A DNA stretch of 25,676 nt from a virus, in IMG/VR virus record IMGVR_UViG_3300028925_003584, positions 1-25,676 of that record; one strand, written 5' to 3'. Position 1 is the stretch's first letter, and each line of letters starts with the position of its first letter. The notes beneath the pieces were generated by a model, which searched no databases, had not been told where the DNA came from, and was given only the letters and a program-made list of their open reading frames with translations. Shown one piece after another: positions 7,705-13,205 of the stretch. The position numbers and the translations under genes were made by a program.

Positions 7705-9255
7705 TTATCCGTAAGAGACTCCACCGAATCTAGAATTAAAAATAGGAACAACATTTCCCTTATGTTTATTCCTCATTCCCTGTGCTGGGGGTACTGCAAT
7801 TTCTATAACAGCGGCTAAAGCATCTTTAACGTCATCATGCGGAGGTTTATCAGACATTAATTCATCTTCTAAAATCTGGCAATTTCCTCCGTAGTAATGC
7901 CAAATAGATAAGTTATCATACCGGGGTTCGAGGATAGCGCGTATTCTTTCTTCCTTTGACCCTTGATGCCGAGTAGGGGAATGCTCATCAATACTAAGGG
8001 ACAAACCATTTTGTTTAATATATGAGTATTTTAACTCTTGTACAATTGCTTTTTGTGCTGCAGTTACTTCAGCACGTAGTTTTCTAAAGTCCCATTTAGT
8101 ATGGGCTTCTAAAATTTCTTTGTAGTAATCAATAATCTTTTCAGTTTTAAATCTAATAATATCTAAAATATAATAGTTATTATAACTATCAACACCAATA
8201 ACAACAATAGCTGTACTGTCTGCACGTTTACTTAAACTATATGCAAAGTCAATAGAAGCGAATACATTTAAACGCTCTGACTTATGATACCATACTCCAC
8301 CACTACGTGTCAAGAATTGTTTATCATAGTATTGAAATTTGTCAGATGATATACCTGAACCTTCTGGGTTATTAGGATTGTTGTAGTACTGTGCATAGAA
8401 TTGTGTTCTGTCTAGATACTTCCCTCTTTTTTGAGATAAGATAGTACGATCAAATCCAAACCATTTACCGTCACCACGTTGTTGTCTAGGCCAACAAAAC
8501 TCACCTGTACCATCTCCTAAATCTTCTACTTGACGTTCAAATTTTTCATATAAAGATTCGTAATATAACACTTCTCCTTTATCATTATATATTTCACATT
8601 CCATTTCTGTCAAGTCATTGTACAAATCTTTAGGATGGTATCGAGTACCTACAACCCATTCTTCAGCTTCTGTTCCTTCAATCGAAGATAATAAAGAGTA
8701 CTGCGATTTGACTTTGTTTCTTCCTTCATTGGTATAGGCGTTTTCATATACAACGACATCATCCATAACGGCAACATCACAGTGTAGCCCAGTAATACTA
8801 GTAGTAAGGCCAGCAGTAAAAATAGATGGATCACGAACGCCCTCTTTTTTCCTTGACGGGTGGTCTAAAGATATCTCTCCGTTAGTCCACTTCTCTCGTT
8901 TAGCTTCTTCTTTGTTAACCATTTCAGGCCAATAACGTCTATATATTTTAGATGTAAGAATATCTTTTATAAACTTTAATTGTTTTTCAGCTAGGTTAGC
9001 TGTAGAAGAAATAAAAAGAATACGATGATCTGGGTGATTAGTTAAGTACCAAGCAGCTTTGTATGCTATCAATCTTGACTTTTGATGATCTCTAGGGAGC
9101 AGGGTTAATTGGTATTGTTTTTTATTTTGCCTGGTCCACCATTGGCAAAGCTCTTTATGTACTTGACCTAATACAGTTTGAGGTGCAATAAGATGGATAA
9201 AAGAAACTAAACTTTGTTCTGCTGCTATTTTAATTTCATCTTTAGGGTCATTCAT
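7705..9255 (-). CDS. terL: Terminase large subunit
   Basis: This 516-aa protein is the ATP-driven DNA packaging motor and headful or end-cutting nuclease. A deviant Walker A, LLPRDHQKSR (K59, S60), is followed by the ATPase segment RILFISSTANLAEKQLKFIKDIL. Walker B is VAVMDDV with D165/D166. The C-terminal RNase H-like nuclease shows its acidic residues at D336 (ASIDFAYS), E396 (RAEVTA) and D474/D475 (PPHDDVKDALA). Length and motif order fit the T7 gp19 class. The start overlaps the TerS stop by 8 bp, the normal terS-terL arrangement. Confidence 0.9.
   Translation of the reverse strand: MNDPKDEIKIAAEQSLVSFIHLIAPQTVLGQVHKELCQWWTRQNKKQYQLTLLPRDHQKSRLIAYKAAWYLTNHPDHRILFISSTANLAEKQLKFIKDILTSKIYRRYWPEMVNKEEAKREKWTNGEISLDHPSRKKEGVRDPSIFTAGLTTSITGLHCDVAVMDDVVVYENAYTNEGRNKVKSQYSLLSSIEGTEAEEWVVGTRYHPKDLYNDLTEMECEIYNDKGEVLYYESLYEKFERQVEDLGDGTGEFCWPRQQRGDGKWFGFDRTILSQKRGKYLDRTQFYAQYYNNPNNPEGSGISSDKFQYYDKQFLTRSGGVWYHKSERLNVFASIDFAYSLSKRADSTAIVVIGVDSYNNYYILDIIRFKTEKIIDYYKEILEAHTKWDFRKLRAEVTAAQKAIVQELKYSYIKQNGLSLSIDEHSPTRHQGSKEERIRAILEPRYDNLSIWHYYGGNCQILEDELMSDKPPHDDVKDALAAVIEIAVPPAQGMRNKHKGNVVPIFNSRFGGVSYG
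8584..8613 (-). promoter_or_regulatory. Possible internal sigma70 promoter inside terL
   Basis: On the minus strand TTGACA (8613-8608) and TATAAT (8589-8584) both match consensus, with an 18-nt spacer. The site lies inside terL, in the sense direction, and could add transcripts for portal. There is no extended -10 and it does not share the 14-nt block of the other two late promoters, so it may be a coincidence of coding sequence (codons for LTEMECEIYN). Confidence 0.35.
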
Positions 9256-9778
9256 TTTTAGAATCTTTAACCAAATGTAGCCCTAGGCGTGCAGCATCTT
9301 CACCTATTTCAGACTCTAGTTTAGCTGCAATCTTTAATTCTCTGTGGAGTTCTTCCTTGCTTGGACGGCCCCGTTTGTTATCTGACTTCTTCCATTGCCC
9401 TTCTGCTAAAAACTTAGCGGCATGGAATTTAGATTTACCATCTATAGCTTCCTGTGCGACAAGTCTAATTCCTTTAGAGCGTAAAGAAACTTCTAACTCT
9501 ATGGGCCAATCCTCAATAAAAGTTTTAATTGCAGCAGAAGATTTAATTTTAATCCAATGATTCCAAGAACCAAATGCTTGCATAGCAAACTCATATTCAG
9601 TTGGGTCTTCACATTCTATGTAGAGCTTTTTTAAACTAGGGAGAATACCTTGAGAGTCTTCATCTTTTAAACTCCACAAAGGTTCTAAGTCTTTAATATA
9701 AAACTCACGAAATAAAGACTGAGTCCTATACCTTCCTTGAACATCTTTTAAAACTTTTTTGTGATCTGGGTAGATCAT
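9248..9778 (-). CDS. terS: Terminase small subunit
   Basis: This 176-aa protein should bind the packaging site and feed DNA to TerL. The first part is helical with several Trp residues (FGSWNHWIKIKSS). The C-terminal part has a basic KRGRPSKEE motif at residues 135-143, followed by a helix; this is typical of small terminase subunits of T7-like phages, where it sits next to a DNA-contacting region. It lies immediately upstream of terL with an overlapping stop/start. The start overlaps the upstream stop (ATGA). Synteny carries much of this call. Confidence 0.75.
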   Translation of the reverse strand: MIYPDHKKVLKDVQGRYRTQSLFREFYIKDLEPLWSLKDEDSQGILPSLKKLYIECEDPTEYEFAMQAFGSWNHWIKIKSSAAIKTFIEDWPIELEVSLRSKGIRLVAQEAIDGKSKFHAAKFLAEGQWKKSDNKRGRPSKEELHRELKIAAKLESEIGEDAARLGLHLVKDSKNE

Positions 9779-10149
9779 ACTTGGATTCCTTTTAGTTTAA
9801 CTGATGTTATTATACTATAGTAAATAATATTCTGGTCATCTTCAACAGTTATAAATAAAGTTTTAGCACCTTCTGAATCTATATAAACTTCTAAGATTTC
9901 TTTAATTTGTACTGGCCCACCTCTATAAAAAGCACATTGTTTTAAATAAATCATCATATTAAAGATAGTCATAGCTTTGGCTGCATTGACTTTATCCGCT
10001 TCTATTAAAGGCTGAATAGCTTCTTTTTTGAAACAAACCATACGTATTGGAGCATCTTTACTAAACGCAGCAGCCGAACAAAAAACAAGAAACAGTAATA
10101 GGATAAATGTCAAGCATATCTTAAATAAACGCGAATCAAAGTTTTGCAT
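9775..10149 (-). CDS. Small secreted/periplasmic protein, first gene of the late operon
   Basis: This 124-aa protein begins with a clear export signal: basic start (SRLFK), hydrophobic core of about 15 residues (ICLTFILLLFLVF), then a small-residue cleavage region (CSAAAFSKDA). The mature part of roughly 93 residues has two Cys (C39 and C72) that could form a disulfide in the periplasm. No family is recognised. Candidates are a superinfection-exclusion or envelope-modifying protein, by analogy with other exported phage proteins; this is inference. The ATG lacks a Shine-Dalgarno and lies about 9 nt from the -10 of a strong promoter, so the mRNA may be leaderless. It couples to terS through ATGA. 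Confidence 0.65.
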   Translation of the reverse strand: MQNFDSRLFKICLTFILLLFLVFCSAAAFSKDAPIRMVCFKKEAIQPLIEADKVNAAKAMTIFNMMIYLKQCAFYRGGPVQIKEILEVYIDSEGAKTLFITVEDDQNIIYYSIITSVKLKGIQV

Positions 10150-10157
10150 GATTACTA

Positions 10158-10186
10158 ATTATAACATGAAGACACTAAGAAGTCAA
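10158..10186 (-). promoter_or_regulatory. Strong sigma70 promoter for the leftward late operon
   Basis: On the minus strand: -35 TTGACT (10186-10181), 17-nt spacer, -10 TATAAT (10163-10158), with an extended TG (TGTTATAAT). The start point would fall about 10149-10153, essentially at the ATG of the secreted protein gene. The 14-nt block TGTTATAATTAGTA (10166-10153) also occurs in the promoter before the scaffold gene. Confidence 0.75.
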
Positions 10187-10248
10187 TAGAACTTATATAG
10201 ATCCATTGGTGGCAAAAATCTAAGTTATTGAAGTTACTTATATTATTA

Positions 10249-10330
10249 CAGTATGTATATTAATATAAGTACTATAAAGTAATTATAATTATAATATTAT
10301 AGATTAATATATCTATATAGATATATATTA
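10249..10330. repeat. AT-only block with palindromes (possible DNA unwinding element)
   Basis: About 80 bp are almost entirely A and T. They include the perfect 20-bp palindrome ATATATCTATATAGATATAT (10307-10326) and shorter ones such as TATAATATTATA. Easily melted AT blocks beside a main promoter are typical of T7-type replication origins, but in an A/T-only stretch palindromes are also expected by chance. Confidence 0.4.
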
Positions 10331-10353
10331 GCGCGATCTGTGTAGATTGTCAA
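10325..10353 (-). promoter_or_regulatory. Second candidate leftward promoter
   Basis: On the minus strand TTGACA (10353-10348) is followed after 17 nt by TAATAT (10330-10325), which keeps the key second A and last T of the -10. It would give a long leader for the late operon and lies upstream of the stronger promoter at 10158-10186. Confidence 0.4.
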
Positions 10354-10436
10354 GCTATAAAAATGTATAGCGCAATTTCTGTTAGTAATTTTTCTTGTCT
10401 GTGAAAAAGAATACAGCATAATGCAACCCCCCCTAG

Positions 10437-10566
10437 CACATATTCACTAATTATATAATATAAAAATATATATTATCTTTTCTGCATATGATAATGGTTC
10501 GCACCTACACATATTCATAAATTATATAATATAAATTTATATATTATCTTTTTTGAATGTGAAAAT
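10437..10566. repeat. Two 59-bp direct repeats, each an imperfect large palindrome
   Basis: Units at 10437-10495 and 10508-10566 match at about 51 of 59 positions by eye and are 71 bp apart. Both start CACATATTCA, contain ATTATATAATATAAA and end near TATATTATCTTTT. In the second unit the ends CACATATTC and GAATGTG are roughly inverted and the centre ATATAAATTTATAT is a perfect 14-bp palindrome. They may bind a protein or form part of the origin. Confidence 0.65.
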
Positions 10567-10605
10567 AGAATCCGATTCAGGTTATTGTGATACGTTTAGC
10601 CTGTC

Positions 10606-10634
10606 ATATCATAGGGCTAGCCTATTGATATAAT
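10606..10634 (+). promoter_or_regulatory. Extended -10 rightward promoter inside a palindrome
   Basis: TGATATAAT at 10626-10634 is an exact extended -10 (TGnTATAAT); no good -35 is seen. It overlaps a 26-bp imperfect palindrome at 10606-10631: outer arms ATATCA and TGATAT, inner TAG/CTA with one extra base, and a GCTAGC core. An overlapping palindrome suggests a repressor or activator site on the early promoter. Transcription would start near 10641, about 277 nt before the first early gene. Confidence 0.5.
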
Positions 10635-10643
10635 TACGTTATA

Positions 10644-10701
10644 CCATGCAAGAACCATGCCAACTATTCCAGCTGGGTTACCCATGCAAAGACTATGCCA
10701 A
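10644..10701. repeat. ATGC-type iteron pair
   Basis: CCATGCAAGAACCATGCCAA (10644-10663) and CCATGCAAAGACTATGCCAA (10682-10701) match at 17 of 20 positions, starts 38 bp apart. Each contains two ATGC elements 11 bp apart, so four elements fall on one DNA face within each unit. This is the layout of initiator or regulator binding sites; the binding protein is unknown. Confidence 0.5.
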
Positions 10702-10705
10702 TTCA

Positions 10706-10783
10706 TTCATATCTACCTATGAAATCTATTCATACTAGGTATGAACAAATCCCTGGGGCTGAATGGTTCATGGTAGGTATGAG
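10706..10783. promoter_or_regulatory. Cluster of three related operator-like palindromes
   Basis: Site 1 TTCATATCTACCTATGAA (10706-10723), site 2 TTCATACTAGGTATGAA (10729-10745) and site 3 TTCATGGTAGGTATGAG (10767-10783). All have TTCAT and TATGA half-sites around a 5-6-bp core. Site 1 is the same motif in the opposite orientation (its reverse complement is TTCATAGGTAGATATGAA). Half-site size, 17-18-bp length and three copies resemble a dimeric repressor operator cluster. They lie between the early promoter and the first early gene. Confidence 0.6.
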
Positions 10784-10880
10784 TATTATCCCAAAATTAA
10801 TGCTTTATTTTTGAGCTATTTCGTGCCTATACTAACGTATGTAAATCGGTAATAAAATCTAGTTAAGAATAGTTCTCAAT

Positions 10881-10901
10881 TAGGTAGTTACCTAAAGTAA
10901 C
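10881..10901 (+). promoter_or_regulatory. Leader hairpin before the first early gene
   Basis: TAGGTAGTTACCTA (10881-10894) is an inverted repeat, and GTTACCTAAAGTAAC (10887-10901) forms an alternative 5-bp stem with a 5-nt loop just before the GAAGGG ribosome binding site of the 160-aa gene. The 16-nt sequence AGTTACCTAAAGTAAC recurs unchanged at 11481-11496 before the next gene. A translational or processing signal is possible. Confidence 0.45.
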
Positions 10902-10917
10902 CGAAGGGTAAAAAAAA

Positions 10918-11400
10918 ATGACAAAGATAAATGAAGAAGAATTCTTTACAGTTTGTAAAGCAATCGCAAAAGCGGATCATACCATTAATTCAGAAAAAGC
11001 AGGACAAGAGAACAGATCCTCAAAATTCTTAAATTACATTCAACAATATCCAACAGTGAGAGAAGCTCAAATAGCTTTTTGCATTAGACACAACCACTCA
11101 GTTTTTGTAATTGATGAAATAACTGGTACAAGAAAGTTACAGGAGGGACAAAATGGGGGTTTACCTAAAGGAACATTAAAGAAAATGTTTTCACAAGGTA
11201 TACGTGCAGAATATGCTGTAGGTCAAGAAAAGTTTAGGACATTTACAAAATGGCAAGAAGTTGTAGAAGCAGGTAAAAAACAAAAATCAGAATATAGAAT
11301 TAAATATGAGGAATACATGAAAGCACTTAGTGAGAATTTTATTACTGAAAATCAAAGTAATCTAGATAAACTAGGGGAATTTGTTAAGACTTTTAAATAA
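10918..11400 (+). CDS. Unidentified early protein (160 aa)
   Basis: This is the first gene of the rightward operon, so it is likely expressed early, with a host-takeover or regulatory role by position only. The product is soluble, charged and mostly helical. The middle has a YPTVREAQIAFCIRHNHSVFV segment and a Gly-rich turn (KLQEGQNGGLPKGTLKKMF); the C-terminal part is a long charged helix (KKQKSEYRIKYEEYMKAL). No DNA-binding motif or known family is recognised. The ribosome binding site is GAAGGG, 9 nt upstream. A terminator/attenuator-like structure follows the stop codon. Confidence 0.75.
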   Translation: MTKINEEEFFTVCKAIAKADHTINSEKAGQENRSSKFLNYIQQYPTVREAQIAFCIRHNHSVFVIDEITGTRKLQEGQNGGLPKGTLKKMFSQGIRAEYAVGQEKFRTFTKWQEVVEAGKKQKSEYRIKYEEYMKALSENFITENQSNLDKLGEFVKTFK

Positions 11401-11422
11401 GTTTATCAAGCTTTAAAATCTA

Positions 11423-11472
11423 GCAGGAGGTTCTGCCTGAATACCGGCAGGCCCTTTTGCTTGCCTGTTTTT
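11423..11472 (+). terminator. Terminator with alternative pairings (attenuator-like)
   Basis: CAGGC (11448-11452) pairs with GCCTG (11463-11467), followed by T5 (11468-11472): a short Rho-independent terminator. The same CAGGC can instead pair with an upstream GCCTG (11435-11439), and that segment can pair with CAGG at 11424-11427. These exclusive pairings are the layout of a transcription attenuator between the first and second early genes. Each stem is only 4-5 bp, so stability is uncertain. Confidence 0.45.
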
Positions 11473-11481
11473 AGGTTTTCA

Positions 11482-11496
11482 GTTACCTAAAGTAAC
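11482..11496 (+). repeat. Second copy of the GTTACCTAAAGTAAC hairpin
   Basis: This copy is identical to 10887-10901 and sits 29 nt before the ATG of the 106-aa gene, upstream of its AGGAG site. A stronger variant, GTTACCCAAGGTAAC, lies inside the 117-aa gene at 13079-13093. Confidence 0.5.
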
Positions 11497-11524
11497 TCAC
11501 TATTAATAATAGGAGTATATCGAA

Positions 11525-11845
11525 ATGGCTAAGATTAGATATCATAATATTGATGGCGAAATACGTGTAACCTATGACAACCAGCGCATAGGTACGATTG
11601 TATTCAGTACGTCAAAAGAATTGGGTTGTCGATACAATGGCAAGTATGATGCTATCATTAACCCTATCATAGGTAAGCAATACAAGCCATTGCATAACGT
11701 ATCTATGTTGGAAGCTATGAGGTATTATAATCAATTCAATTGGCGTAGTATGATTGACGTAGTAGGTTCCTTTATTCCTACTCAACAATGGGAACCTCCA
11801 AAGGGTAGACAAGTACACAAAAATAGGTGGAGTCATGCTATATAA
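11525..11845 (+). CDS. Unidentified early protein (106 aa)
   Basis: This small basic protein starts with beta-like segments (KIRYHNIDGEIRVTYDNQRIGTIVF) and has a Trp- and Pro-containing C-terminus (PTQQWEPPKGRQVHKNRW). Length and position fit the many small early proteins of T7-like phages. An AGGAG ribosome binding site lies about 9 nt before the ATG. It overlaps the next small gene by 11 bp. No family is recognised. Confidence 0.7.
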   Translation: MAKIRYHNIDGEIRVTYDNQRIGTIVFSTSKELGCRYNGKYDAIINPIIGKQYKPLHNVSMLEAMRYYNQFNWRSMIDVVGSFIPTQQWEPPKGRQVHKNRWSHAI

Positions 11846-11939
11846 ATATTTTAAAAGTTGTGCAACAAAACATTTAATGGCAACACTAGCATTATGTTTT
11901 TTAGTGTTTAGTATTTATAATGTGTTGTTAACATTTTAA
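11835..11939 (+). CDS. 34-aa single-helix membrane peptide
   Basis: A basic N-terminus (YKYFKS, with KH further on) precedes a hydrophobic helix covering about residues 14-34 (LMATLALCFLVFSIYNVLL), so the product should lie in the inner membrane with its N-terminus in the cytoplasm. AGGTGGAG just upstream of the ATG serves as ribosome binding site. The start overlaps the preceding gene. It is one of three such peptides in this early region. No homologue is recognised. Confidence 0.5.
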   Translation: MLYKYFKSCATKHLMATLALCFLVFSIYNVLLTF

Positions 11940-11995
11940 TACGCAACCGAAGCAATCCCTGGAATTGAAAAAATTTTTTTTAAAGGAGAGGTAGT

Positions 11996-12166
11996 ATGAA
12001 CAATCAAGAAAAATTTATAAGAGCATTAATATTAAAGGGAATAGATGATTTGTATTGGGAGTATGACCGAATGTCTAATGATGGAAAAGATACATTAGAT
12101 ACTCTGGCTAAAACATTAGCTCCATCTTTATTAGTGGGACTTCCTATAAATGAGGGGTTAAAATAA
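11996..12166 (+). CDS. Unidentified 56-aa early protein
   Basis: It has a strong AAAGGAGAGG ribosome binding region before the ATG. The product is a helical acidic peptide (ALILKGIDDLYWEYDRM) ending in LLVGLPINEGLK. The stop overlaps the next start by one base (TAATG), indicating coupled translation. No family is recognised. Confidence 0.55.
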   Translation: MNNQEKFIRALILKGIDDLYWEYDRMSNDGKDTLDTLAKTLAPSLLVGLPINEGLK

Positions 12167-12267
12167 TGTGGAATGGCACATTGCGTGAAAGATATGAGAT
12201 ATATGTAACAGCTATGGAAGAGTTGGGACTACCATACAAATCATTTGATGAGTGGTTGGAGGAATGA
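12166..12267 (+). CDS. Unidentified 33-aa early peptide
   Basis: It is coupled to the previous gene through TAATG, with AGGGG 8 nt upstream. It encodes a short acidic peptide with YVTAMEELGLPYKSFDEWLEE. It could be a genuine small phage protein; its length limits certainty. Confidence 0.4.
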   Translation: MWNGTLRERYEIYVTAMEELGLPYKSFDEWLEE

Positions 12268-12270
12268 GAA

Positions 12271-12387
12271 ATGACAAGACTTTCTGTTAAGGTACTGATA
12301 GGAATTAGTATGTTCCTTTGTGTTGCATTAACTTTTGTTATTGCAGTTTTAACCTTTATTGTATTGGGAGATATACCATGTCTATGA
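12271..12387 (+). CDS. 38-aa single-helix membrane peptide
   Basis: A basic start (TRLSVK) is followed by an uninterrupted hydrophobic stretch (residues about 8-32, LIGISMFLCVALTFVIAVL). It has an AGGA ribosome binding site and its 3' end overlaps the next gene by 10 bp. It is probably an inner-membrane peptide; its role is unknown. Confidence 0.5.
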   Translation: MTRLSVKVLIGISMFLCVALTFVIAVLTFIVLGDIPCL

Positions 12388-12638
12388 TAGAAAAATATAC
12401 AGATAGAACAACAATGTATTATATACAGCATAAGTATATATATGGTTGGGATTTTTTATCTGAAGGGTTAGAGAATGAATCATTTGATACTTTAGCTCAA
12501 GCTAAAAAAGAGATAGAAGATTTTGTAAAAACTACAGAAGAAGCGGTGCGTGTAGGACATATGGAAGATGCATTCACTGCTGATGAATTGCGTGTAGTTA
12601 AAATAACTAACATCAAAACAACAGAGGTAATAAAATGA
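12378..12638 (+). CDS. Unidentified 86-aa early protein
   Basis: The start is placed at 12378, where GGGAG lies 7 nt upstream; an upstream in-frame start would translate the membrane-peptide gene in the wrong frame. The product has aromatic-rich beta segments (TTMYYIQHKYIYGWDFL) followed by an acidic helix (TLAQAKKEIEDFVKTTEEA) and a short beta end (ELRVVKITNIK). It overlaps the next gene by ATGA. No family is recognised. Confidence 0.65.
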   Translation: MSMIEKYTDRTTMYYIQHKYIYGWDFLSEGLENESFDTLAQAKKEIEDFVKTTEEAVRVGHMEDAFTADELRVVKITNIKTTEVIK

Positions 12639-12847
12639 ATGATAATTTAACAGGAAATCTAAATGGTTTAGATGAACTGAATATGATTTTACGTGTTAAA
12701 AAATCTGGAATAGTTGGGGAGTTACATCCTATATGTAGGATTTCTAAGTTATTGTGTAATCTTACAGGTAAAAAAATGTTAACTTCTAATGCTATGAGTA
12801 GTATTCGTAAGCTAGGGTATTCAGTTAGATTAATAGAGGAGTTATAA
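12635..12847 (+). CDS. Unidentified 70-aa early protein
   Basis: It is coupled to the previous gene through ATGA. The C-terminal half (GKKMLTSNAMSSIRKLGYSV) looks like a compact helical motif that could be a winged or helix-turn-helix fragment, but this is weak. It is basic with two Cys (SGIVGELHPICRISKLLC). By position it is a candidate small regulator; no family match can be claimed. Confidence 0.55.
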   Translation: MNDNLTGNLNGLDELNMILRVKKSGIVGELHPICRISKLLCNLTGKKMLTSNAMSSIRKLGYSVRLIEEL

Positions 12848-12851
12848 TACC

Positions 12852-13205
12852 ATGAGTATAAAACCAAACATGAGTCGCTATGTATTTTATGAGATACCTA
12901 ACAACGTATCAGGTAGATTTTTTATAAAATTATTAAAGCGTTATTTAAATAAAGACAGATGGAGTATCTTAGTTAAAGGACAACACATGACTGAGGAAGG
13001 TAAGAAGGATAGCTATGCTCAGTATTATGGGCAATCAATTGAGCAATCAACTCACCTAAGAGTCTATATAAATGACAAGTTACCCAAGGTAACTGAAGAA
13101 ACTGTTACGACTACACCTCTTGAGAAAGAGTTTGAAGGTAGAGATGATAGGTTTAATCAAGCTATGAAAAATATTTTTGGAGATAACTATAATGTACGAT
13201 CCTAA
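12852..13205 (+). CDS. Unidentified 117-aa early protein
   Basis: The N-terminal half is basic (RFFIKLLKRYLNKDRWSILVKG) and the C-terminal half is acidic and flexible (TEETVTTTPLEKEFEGRDD). The sequence RFFIKLLKRYLN suggests an amphipathic helix. GAGGAG lies about 12 nt upstream of the ATG. The gene contains the strongest copy of the GTTACC/GGTAAC hairpin at 13079-13093. No family is recognised. Confidence 0.65.
   Translation: MSIKPNMSRYVFYEIPNNVSGRFFIKLLKRYLNKDRWSILVKGQHMTEEGKKDSYAQYYGQSIEQSTHLRVYINDKLPKVTEETVTTTPLEKEFEGRDDRFNQAMKNIFGDNYNVRS
13079..13093 (+). repeat. Perfect GTTACC-CAA-GGTAAC hairpin inside a gene
   Basis: The arms are 6 bp with a 3-nt loop, a stronger version of the 15-bp sequence at 10887-10901 and 11482-11496. 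It lies within the 117-aa gene and encodes part of KLPKVTEE. Confidence 0.45.

Larger units (their letters stand above)
10150..10917. other. Divergent central control region, gene-free
   Basis: This stretch of about 770 bp separates the leftward virion operon from the rightward early operon. I see no credible gene in it. It holds leftward promoters near 10158-10186 and 10325-10353, an AT-only block with palindromes, two 59-bp direct repeats, a C7 run at 10427-10433, an extended -10 rightward promoter at 10626-10634 inside a palindrome, ATGC-type iterons and three operator-like palindromes. A combined origin/regulatory role is an inference from this content. Confidence 0.7.

Noticed and set aside
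10400-10620. tRNA or other classical RNA gene in the intergenic region
   Set aside because: No TTCRA-type T-loop, acceptor stem or anticodon arm could be assembled.
10150-10917. Phage attachment site or lysogeny switch with a repressor
   Set aside because: No integrase or clear helix-turn-helix repressor gene is present in the window; the palindromes are reported only as operator-like sites.
12144-12431. Minus-strand frame of 95 codons over the early small genes
   Set aside because: It lies antisense to several small genes with good ribosome binding sites, has no site of its own and its composition looks like a shadow.
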